Made by a program: the position numbers and the translations under genes
Source of the DNA: Bacteroidetes bacterium QS_8_64_10
Lineage (GTDB): Bacteria > Bacteroidota > Rhodothermia > Rhodothermales > Salinibacteraceae
Assembly (NCBI GenBank): GCA_003022505.1
Contig: PXTQ01000065.1
Location: 1 to 8,858 of the forward strand
Direction of reading: 5' to 3'
DNA length: 8,858 bases
Notes under the pieces: model-generated
What the model saw: the letters and a program-made list of their open reading frames with translations, nothing else
Database searches by the model: none
Told to the model about the DNA's origin: nothing
Part shown: piece by piece, positions 4,432 through 8,858 of the stretch
How positions within the stretch are numbered: position 1 is the stretch's first letter
How the letters are laid out: each line of letters opens with the position of its first letter

Positions 4432-5244
4432 TCACCGGCTCGTTTCGGACTGCCCCCAGGCGGCGGCCAGATCGTCGATGAGCGCCTGTTCCTGCTCCAG
4501 TAGCTCCTCGTCGGCGCCGGCCACGTAGCGCAGGTCTTCGAGGACGGCGTCGCGCTGGTGCTCCGGCACTGCCTGCTTGACGGACTCGACCGCGTCCTCG
4601 AACACGTTCCGCTCCGGGTTCTGCACGTAGAGGCGTAGAGCCTCCTTGACCACCGGCAAGACCTCGTCGTCATCGACGTCCGGCAGCCACTCGCTGAGCT
4701 TGGCCTGGATGGCCTCAAGCTCTTCGCTGGACAGATAGCTGTCGGTTTCGTGGGCCAGCGTCAGATAGATGTACGCCAGGTCGTGGATGGCCGTCCACCC
4801 TTTGGTGTCGCGCGTCCTTTCGTTCAGGATGCTCCACTTGCGCTCTTCCGGCTTCTCCTCCGGTTCGGACCGCACCTCCCACAGCGAGGCCAGCTCGCCG
4901 ATGAACGAATTTTCCTCGTGCAAAAACTTGTCGTCGGCCAGCGCGATGTCCATCAAATCCTCCAGGATGAACGCGCGCAGGTCCTGCGGCACCGTCTCCC
5001 CAACGGCGTGGGCCGCCTCACGCACGGGGTCAGCGGCGCTGCCCTGCGTATAGGCCTGGAGCGCGTCGCCCACGGCCTGCTGGAGCGTCTCGTTGGTAGC
5101 CTCGGCCTGCCAGAGCTGAAGGCGGTCGGCGATGGTGTCGGCCTCCGCCGAGTCCATGTCCTGGTCCGTGTTGTGCGCCAGCGCAATGTAGAGAAGCGCC
5201 AGGTTGCGCAGCATGTCTTTGTTTTGCGAGGGAAGATCCTCCAT
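4432..5244 (-). CDS. Tandem TerB-like domain protein
   Basis: A 270-residue acidic soluble protein made of two copies of a TerB-like all-helical domain, at about 12-122 and 152-264, joined by a charged linker. The copies align by eye: LRNLALLYIALAHNTDQDMD with IHDLAYIYLTLAHETDSYLS, and ALADDKFLHEENSFIGELASLW with AGADEELLEQEQALIDDLAAAW. The second pair is where TerB/DjlA-type domains carry an acidic D-x-x-x-x-x-x-E pattern (Asp104/Glu111 and Asp245/Glu252), a possible metal site. TerB proteins are linked to tellurite and general stress responses; the precise role here is unknown. There is no signal peptide or membrane span. The gene lies 117 bases downstream of a response-regulator gene on the same strand. 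The ATG at 5244 has no Shine-Dalgarno sequence. Confidence 0.8.
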   Translation of the reverse strand: MEDLPSQNKDMLRNLALLYIALAHNTDQDMDSAEADTIADRLQLWQAEATNETLQQAVGDALQAYTQGSAADPVREAAHAVGETVPQDLRAFILEDLMDIALADDKFLHEENSFIGELASLWEVRSEPEEKPEERKWSILNERTRDTKGWTAIHDLAYIYLTLAHETDSYLSSEELEAIQAKLSEWLPDVDDDEVLPVVKEALRLYVQNPERNVFEDAVESVKQAVPEHQRDAVLEDLRYVAGADEELLEQEQALIDDLAAAWGQSETSR

Positions 5245-5260
5245 CGTCGTCGTTATCTTG

Positions 5261-5319
5261 GTATTATGCTAAAGAGCAGGCGTGCAACGCGCGTTTCTAT
5301 AAGCGAACCGCTGCCTGCT
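5261..5319 (-). promoter_or_regulatory. Candidate promoter and palindromic operator of the TerB gene
   Basis: On the minus strand, TTGCAC (plus 5282-5287) and TAATAC (plus 5261-5266) lie 15 bases apart, about 17 bases upstream of the ATG. The perfect 10-bp palindrome AACGCGCGTT (5286-5295) overlaps the first two bases of the -35. It is itself inside a larger inverted repeat, AGCAGGC (5275-5281) with GCCTGCT (5313-5319). Such nesting fits a dimeric regulator or an mRNA hairpin. The promoter spacing is shorter than usual and the promoter type used by this organism is not known, so confidence is low. Confidence 0.35.
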
Positions 5320-5361
5320 GGATCCATGCTGGCGCAGATGTAACAGCCTTTCCGCAAGCGC

Positions 5362-6072
5362 TCAGCCGATGAACTTGTAGCCGATGCCGTAGACCGTCTC
5401 AATGTATTCGGGCACATCCGGATCGGGTTCGATCTTCTTGCGCAGTGAGGCCACGTGCCGGTCGATGGTGCGCGTGGTGATGTCGCCGGAGATGCCCCAC
5501 ACGTCGCGCAAAAGCTGCTTGCGGCTGACCGTGCGGTTGCGGTGCTGGATGAAGTAGCGCAGGATGTCGAACTCCAGCGCCGTAAACTCGATTTCCTCGT
5601 CTCCGCGAAACGCCGTGTGGTTACTGAAATTGACCTCCACCTCGCCGAACTGATACACCTCCATCGGGGCCTCCGAGGGTGGATTGCTGCGCTTGAGCAC
5701 GGCCTTGACGCGGGCAGCCAGCTCCTCCGCGCTGAACGGCTTGGTCACGTACTCGTCCGCACCCAGATCGAAGCCCTGCAGCTTGTCTTTCTCCTGCCCT
5801 TTTACGGTCAGCATCAAGACGGGAGAATCCACGCCGGCCTCGCGCGCCTCGCGCAACACCTCGAAACCGTTCTTGTTGGGCATCATCACGTCCAGTATCA
5901 CTATGTCGAAGCGCGACGAGGAGGTCAGCTTGTCAATCGCCGCGTTGCCCTCGGTGACGCGCTCCACGTCGTAGCCCTGCATGTCAAAAAAATCTTCCAG
6001 CCCGACGCCCATTTCAGCATCGTCTTCCGCAATGAGCATCCGGGTGCCTGCGTCTGTTTTCGTTTTCGACAT
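5362..6072 (-). CDS. OmpR/PhoB-family response regulator
   Basis: A 236-residue two-component transcription factor. Residues about 11-128 are the receiver domain: acidic pocket Glu16-Asp17-Asp18, phospho-acceptor Asp61 in VILDVMMP, switch Thr89 and catalytic Lys111 in TKPF. Residues about 138-236 are the winged-helix DNA-binding domain, with the alpha-loop segment FTALEFDILRYF, VSRKQLLRDVWG, the recognition helix RTIDRHVASLRKKI and the wing GIGYKFIG. All key residues are intact. I start it at ATG 6072 (MSKTKTDAGTRMLIAEDD) because upstream in-frame sequence to 6150 adds 26 residues not expected in the family. No histidine kinase is in the window, so its partner is elsewhere. It precedes the TerB gene on the same strand and may share a transcript with it. 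Confidence 0.95.
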   Translation of the reverse strand: MSKTKTDAGTRMLIAEDDAEMGVGLEDFFDMQGYDVERVTEGNAAIDKLTSSSRFDIVILDVMMPNKNGFEVLREAREAGVDSPVLMLTVKGQEKDKLQGFDLGADEYVTKPFSAEELAARVKAVLKRSNPPSEAPMEVYQFGEVEVNFSNHTAFRGDEEIEFTALEFDILRYFIQHRNRTVSRKQLLRDVWGISGDITTRTIDRHVASLRKKIEPDPDVPEYIETVYGIGYKFIG

Positions 6073-6436
6073 AGGGTAGAAAATGGTTCGAATCGACAAA
6101 TACGCTGTTTGTACCTTACCGAAGCGAGGCGTCTTATGGAAGTGCCGCACGTTACGTCTGTGTAAAAGATGTATGATAGACGACAGAGCGTTCCGATCTG
6201 GCAGGCAATAGGAAGCATATGCCGTCCGGTCTCCGTTGAATGCTTCGAGTTGTATCCCACGAAAACCGTGCTGCCTTCCGCAGACCGCGGACAGCGTCTC
6301 ATTGTGGAAGCTGTTCTCACAGCCTGAGAACGGCGGCGGTCTGTTGTCTGCCGTCGTGTCAAGAGCAGCGCAGTTTCAAACCTCAAAGGCGTGCACGGAA
6401 AGCTGATGCACGCGCCCGAAACCAGCAGACAACGCC
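6073..6436. other. Intergenic region between divergent genes, with hairpins
   Basis: About 360 bases separate the response regulator from the divergent small membrane-protein gene. I see no gene here. A perfect hairpin GTTCTCA-CAGCC-TGAGAAC is at 6313-6331. A second one, with 7-bp arms GCGTGCA/TGCACGC, is at 6389-6413 inside the dispersed repeat. GTTGTCTGC near 6343 is complementary to GCAGACAAC at 6424-6432, just before the ATG at 6437, and could mask the translation start. No clear promoter could be chosen. Confidence 0.5.
6384..6408 (+). repeat. Dispersed intergenic repeat, copy B, with hairpin
   Basis: Nearly identical to the minus strand of 1860-1883 (23 of 24 aligned bases, one gap). 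Its core GCGTGCA (6389-6395) pairs perfectly with TGCACGC (6407-6413) around an 11-base loop. It ends 28 bases before the start of the 66-residue membrane-protein gene, so it would lie in that gene's leader. Confidence 0.7.
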
Positions 6437-6637
6437 ATGGACTTTTACGCCGTCGTCGCTTTCCTGACGCTCATCGGCTTTGCGGGGCTGGCCGCCCTGC
6501 TGCTCGTTCCGGTGTATCTGTTTCTGAAACGCGAGGAGCAGGCCAGCAAACGGTGGACGCGCGACGCGCTTCGGGGGCGACTCCGCGAGAAGAAGCAGGC
6601 TCGCAGCGAGCAGGACGGCGACCCGCCCGAACGGTGA
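6437..6637 (+). CDS. Small single-span membrane protein, function unknown
   Basis: A 66-residue protein. Residues about 5-30 (YAVVAFLTLIGFAGLAALLL and on to LFL) form one hydrophobic span, followed at once by KREEQ and a strongly charged tail rich in Arg, Lys, Glu and Gln. By the positive-inside rule the tail should be cytoplasmic. The size and shape resemble many small inner-membrane proteins of no known role, and I cannot name a family. Frame choice is supported by the coherent span plus tail and the GC-rich third codon positions; competing frames over the same bases give Arg-rich nonsense. There is no Shine-Dalgarno sequence. A repeat with a hairpin lies just upstream, and a repeat pair lies downstream before a convergent gene. 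Confidence 0.6.
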   Translation: MDFYAVVAFLTLIGFAGLAALLLVPVYLFLKREEQASKRWTRDALRGRLREKKQARSEQDGDPPER

Positions 6638-6648
6638 GCAAGGAGATT

Positions 6649-6737
6649 GACGGATAGGAAGAAAGGAGGATAGGAAACTGGGCGCGCTGAGTCTGCTTGG
6701 ACCTTCTATCTTCTCATCTTCCCAGCGCCTCATTCTC
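6649..6737. repeat. Purine-rich and pyrimidine-rich intergenic repeat pair
   Basis: The left half (GATAGGAAGAAAGGAGGAT and onward) is purine-rich. The right half (CTTCTATCTTCTCATCTTCC and onward) is pyrimidine-rich, so the two could form an imperfect foldback between the convergent small membrane-protein and ComEA-like genes. It contains copy 2 of the 17-base repeat also found at 4119-4135 (here 6713-6729). It may serve as a two-way transcription end, though no classical terminator is visible. Confidence 0.45.
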
Positions 6738-6748
6738 CTTTAATTTGC

Positions 6749-7219
6749 TTACGGCTCAGTGAGCGTGACGTGCGGCTGGAGCTTTTGCAGCGTCTTCGGC
6801 CCGATGCCGCTCACGCGCGTCAGGTCGCGCTTGCGCCGGAAGCCGCCGCGCCGTTCGCGGTAGGCCAGGATACGCGCCGCCGTCGCCGGACCGACGCCAT
6901 TCAACCGCTGAAGCCGTTCGGACGAGGCCGCGTTGATGTTGACGCGGACGGGTGCTTCCTCGGCAGATGGCTCGCTCGCATCCGGTTGCGGCATGTTCTC
7001 GACAGGTTCGCGGGCCGCCAGCGAGTCAGCGGACTGGGCCGCGCCGCGCGCGAAGAGGCGGTCGCCCGCACGGTACGTCTCCGGCGGAATCGGACGAGGC
7101 TGCTCCTGCACGTAGCGCACCGCCAGGCCCACGTTGAACAGCCCCACAAGCGCCAGCAGCACGAGGCTTTCGATCTGCGTAATCGAAAAGCGCTGTTGCA
7201 GTCGGTAGAGCCAGATCAT
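6749..7219 (-). CDS. ComEA-like helix-hairpin-helix DNA-binding protein
   Basis: A 156-residue membrane-anchored protein. Residues about 16-37 form a transmembrane helix. Residues 38-90 are a Pro/Glu/Ala-rich linker. Residues 91-153 carry the double helix-hairpin-helix unit of ComEA: VNINAAS, the first hairpin LNGVGPATAARILAYR, a Gly/Arg-rich turn, and the second hairpin VSGIGPKTLQKL. Such domains bind double-stranded DNA without sequence specificity through the hairpin backbone. In competent bacteria ComEA captures DNA outside the inner membrane; in other species the role is untested. The ATG at 7219 (MIWLYRLQQR) is preferred over an upstream in-frame ATG at 7354, which would add an unlikely 45-residue basic leader and nearly reach the recO start. 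The gene is divergent from recO. Confidence 0.87.
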   Translation of the reverse strand: MIWLYRLQQRFSITQIESLVLLALVGLFNVGLAVRYVQEQPRPIPPETYRAGDRLFARGAAQSADSLAAREPVENMPQPDASEPSAEEAPVRVNINAASSERLQRLNGVGPATAARILAYRERRGGFRRKRDLTRVSGIGPKTLQKLQPHVTLTEP

Positions 7220-7300
7220 GGTTTTGGGGTGTAGATGTAAAAGGATGTAGGTGGGTATGTTTTTCTCCCGGCCTCGCAGTCTCTCAGCTTCCCCTTTGTT

Positions 7301-7331
7301 TTGATAGACACGCGAGCGCGCCGGGCATAAC
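7301..7331 (+). promoter_or_regulatory. Weak candidate promoter for recO
   Basis: TTGATA (7301-7306) and CATAAC (7326-7331) are 19 bases apart, about 37 bases before the recO ATG, in the 148-base space between the divergent recO and ComEA-like genes. The spacing is long and the -10 weak, so this is only a pointer. Confidence 0.2.
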
Positions 7332-7367
7332 GCGCGGCTCTTTTGCTTTGCCAAATCTTAACGCGAC

Positions 7368-8126
7368 ATGATCGAGCGAACCGAAGCCATCACGTTGCGG
7401 CACGTGAACTACGGCGAGACGAGCCAGATCGTCACGCTCTTTACGCGGGAGCGCGGCAAGCTGGCCGTCATGGCGAAGGGGGCGCGCAAGCCTAAAAGCC
7501 CGTTCGGTTCTACGCTCCAGCCGATGGCGTACGCGGAGGTCGTGTACCACTACAAGCGCACCCGCAGCGTGCAGACGCTCAGCGAGAGCGCGCACGTCAG
7601 TACGTTCGGTGGTATCGGCGAGCGCCTCGACCGCCTCACGGTGGGGCAGCGCATGATGGAACTCGTGGAGGCGCTCTTGCGGGACGAGGAGCAAAACGAG
7701 GCGGTCTTCCAGCTTACGGTGGAGACGCTGGCCCGGCTCGACGCGGCGGAGGAGCGCGTTCGCAACGTGCTTCCGTTCTTCCAGCTGCGGCTGGCCTGCG
7801 AACTGGGCGTGGCACCGGCCATCGAGCGCGAGGCGGTGGAGGCGTTGCCGCCGGCGGGCGGCGTGCTGGCGCTGGAGAGCGGGGCGGTGCTCGGTCCCGA
7901 CGGCTCGCCGGAGGCTGCTCGCCGCGCCGGGCGCACGGCTCTGCGCGCCTACGCCATCTTTGCCCGCGCCAGCCTGGACGACGTGATGCGCCTGCGCCTA
8001 CGTGAGGGCACGCGCCGCACCGTCGAGGGACTGATCGACGACTACCTCCGGTACCAGTTCGAGGCGTCCTACCCGACGCGCAGCGCCCGCGTCGCTGAAG
8101 AGATGGCTTCCTGGCAGCCGGGGTGA
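7368..8126 (+). CDS. recO: DNA repair protein RecO
   Basis: A 252-residue recombination mediator that, with RecR, helps load RecA on SSB-coated single-stranded DNA in the RecF pathway and anneals single strands. Residues 1-80 form the OB-fold: TEAITLRHVNYGETSQIVTL, FTRERGKLAVMAKGARKPKS, then LQPMAYAEVVYHYKRTRSVQ. Residues 81-250 are the helical C-terminal domain (RMMELVEALL, FFQLRLACELGVAP, RRTVEGLIDDYLRYQF). The usual Cys4 zinc site in the segment after LGVAP is missing: Cys144 is the only cysteine in the protein. E. coli RecO also lacks zinc, so this does not imply loss of function. The ATG at 7368 fits the family start (MIERTEAITL); no Shine-Dalgarno sequence. Convergent with the ccmF-type gene. 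Confidence 0.95.
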   Translation: MIERTEAITLRHVNYGETSQIVTLFTRERGKLAVMAKGARKPKSPFGSTLQPMAYAEVVYHYKRTRSVQTLSESAHVSTFGGIGERLDRLTVGQRMMELVEALLRDEEQNEAVFQLTVETLARLDAAEERVRNVLPFFQLRLACELGVAPAIEREAVEALPPAGGVLALESGAVLGPDGSPEAARRAGRTALRAYAIFARASLDDVMRLRLREGTRRTVEGLIDDYLRYQFEASYPTRSARVAEEMASWQPG

Positions 8127-8130
8127 GTGG

Positions 8131-8161
8131 CTGCAGGTTGGCAGGTTGCAGGTTTCAAGTT
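8131..8161. repeat. Tandem heptamer/octamer repeat, GGTTGCA type, second copy
   Basis: The units are CTGCA, GGTTGGCA, GGTTGCA, GGTTTCAA and GTT, starting five bases after the recO stop. The same unit is repeated at 2773-2806. The mixture of 7- and 8-base units is the same in both places. Confidence 0.7.
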
Positions 8162-8176
8162 GAGCAATCAGGAAGA

Positions 8177-8280
8177 ATAGCACGCGGATTTGCGCGGGTC
8201 GTACGGATCGACACGGAGCTATAAGAACTGATCCGCCTGATCTGCGCCCCTCCGTCCGCTCCTCTTCGCGCCCTCTGCGG
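8177..8280. repeat. Intergenic repeat region between recO and ccmF ends
   Basis: Contains GGATCGACACGGA (8205-8217), a 12-of-13 match to the minus strand of 1953-1965, within text of the type CACGCGGATTTGCGCGGG and ACTGATCCGCCTGATCTGCG. It ends with CTCTTCGCGCCCTCTGCGGT, which resembles widespread intergenic repeat words. The two halves can pair only imperfectly. It occupies the space where both convergent genes must end, but no run of T marks a standard terminator. Confidence 0.45.
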
Positions 8281-8286
8281 TAAGAC

Positions 8287-8858
8287 CTAACGCCGCTCGC
8301 GGCTTAAGCGCAAGTCGCGGGCGCGGCGCACGAGCGCGACGGCGAAGCCGCCCGCCAGAATCAGGATCCCCGCCCACAGCACGCCGATAAACGGCTTCTC
8401 GCGCGCCTGCATCACGATCCAGTCTTCGGGAGCCACCTTCACGCCCTCCACCGCCAGATTGATCGCGCCGGTGTCCACGTTCATGCCCGTAAACGAGAGC
8501 GTCAGCCCCCAGTCGCGCACGCGGTTCTGCACGTACTGCACGGAGCGATCCTGCATGATGATGTAGACGGGACGCAAATCGCGCGTCTCGTTCGTCGCCA
8601 GCTTTGTCAACTCGATGCGCGCAGCCACCGCCACCTCCGCCGAGTCGGGCACTAAACTTGGGCGAACCTGCGTGTCGAAGCCCTCGAAGCTCAAGGCGAA
8701 CGCCTCGCGGCCCAGCGTCGTCGAATCGCCCTGCGAGAGCGTCAGTTCGCCGCCCGGCTTATCGCTGTCGTTTTTGTTCTTCTTGTCTTCCTCGAAGCGC
8801 GCGGCGGGCGAAGCGGCGGCGTAGAGATCCTGTTCCACGTAGTGCTGAATGTCGGGAC
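8287..8858 (-). CDS. ccmF: CcmF/CcsA-type cytochrome c maturation protein, C-terminal fragment
   Basis: The C-terminal 189 codons of a gene whose start is beyond the window. Visible from the edge: PDIQHYVEQDLYAAASP, the P-D-x-x-x-Y-x-x-D-L-Y segment found in CcmF heme lyases before their last periplasmic domain. Next comes an acidic Lys/Asp linker, then GGELTLSQGDSTTLGREAFA and LSFEGFDTQV, a beta-rich domain with the LxxGxxxxLGxxxxxFxxFD pattern of CcmF, and the segment LAVEGVKVAPEDWIVMQARE. The final transmembrane helix (residues about 156-176 of the fragment, IGVLWAGILILAGGFAVALV) follows KPF, as in CcmF, and the tail is basic. CcmF attaches heme to apocytochrome c at the outer face of the inner membrane. 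The gene is open at the 8858 edge; the GTG at 8838 is internal. Confidence 0.82.
   Translation of the reverse strand, partial: PDIQHYVEQDLYAAASPAARFEEDKKNKNDSDKPGGELTLSQGDSTTLGREAFALSFEGFDTQVRPSLVPDSAEVAVAARIELTKLATNETRDLRPVYIIMQDRSVQYVQNRVRDWGLTLSFTGMNVDTGAINLAVEGVKVAPEDWIVMQAREKPFIGVLWAGILILAGGFAVALVRRARDLRLSRERR

Noticed and set aside
4095..4481. Plus-strand open frame of 128 codons
   Set aside because: It lies opposite the broken ABM gene and the purine-rich tract; its peptide is Arg/Ser-rich with no family resemblance.
6073..6150. N-terminal extension of the response regulator to ATG 6150
   Set aside because: The extra 26 residues match nothing in the family, and the receiver domain starts normally after the ATG at 6072.
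5455..6165. Long plus-strand frame of 236 codons opposite the response regulator
   Set aside because: It is the antisense of a gene with all receiver and winged-helix residues; the length comes from GC-rich codon bias.
7220..7354. N-terminal extension of the ComEA-like protein to ATG 7354
   Set aside because: It would put a basic 45-residue leader before the membrane anchor and occupy nearly all of the promoter region shared with recO.

Overview
The window looks like a piece of a GC-rich chromosome from a bacterium of the Bacteroidota/Rhodothermota side (Rhodothermales/Salinibacter-like). This rests on family resemblance of the proteins, the near absence of Shine-Dalgarno sequences before the start codons, and intergenic palindromic repeats of a kind common in Bacteroidota. 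The placement is an inference. Most genes are ordinary chromosomal genes in short or single-gene units. The spaces between them are unusually rich in short dispersed repeats.

Layout, left to right. The window opens with the tail of a DUF2905 membrane protein (+). Next come a SurA/PpiC-type peptidyl-prolyl isomerase lipoprotein (-) and a tRNA-Glu(CTC) gene (+), followed by about 310 bases without a convincing gene. A predicted four-helix membrane protein of unknown function (-) is followed by a gene-poor stretch of about 740 bases. That stretch holds a 165-bp element bounded by 13-bp inverted repeats and a fold-rich leader in front of a predicted lipoprotein gene (+). Then comes a broken antibiotic-biosynthesis-monooxygenase (ABM) gene (-), with low-complexity intergenic repeats on both sides. 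A tandem TerB-domain protein (-) and an OmpR-type response regulator (-) lie head-to-tail and may be co-transcribed. A 66-residue single-span membrane protein (+) converges on a ComEA-like helix-hairpin-helix protein (-). That gene is divergent from recO (+), which in turn converges on the 3' part of a ccmF-type cytochrome c maturation gene (-) that runs off the window.

How the genes relate. ComEA-like protein and RecO, transcribed from a shared 148-bp intergenic region, both belong to DNA handling (DNA binding/uptake and recombinational repair). The PPIase lipoprotein and CcmF act in the periplasm on folding and cytochrome c assembly. The response regulator and TerB protein could form a stress-response pair, but no sensor kinase is in the window. 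I found no CRISPR array, transposase, phage gene or toxin-antitoxin pair.

The points most worth a second look are: the frameshifted and truncated ABM gene; the 165-bp MITE-like element; the compact two-hairpin leader before the lipoprotein gene; a near-identical 24-25 nt repeat in two distant intergenic regions; and a nested palindrome at the putative TerB promoter.
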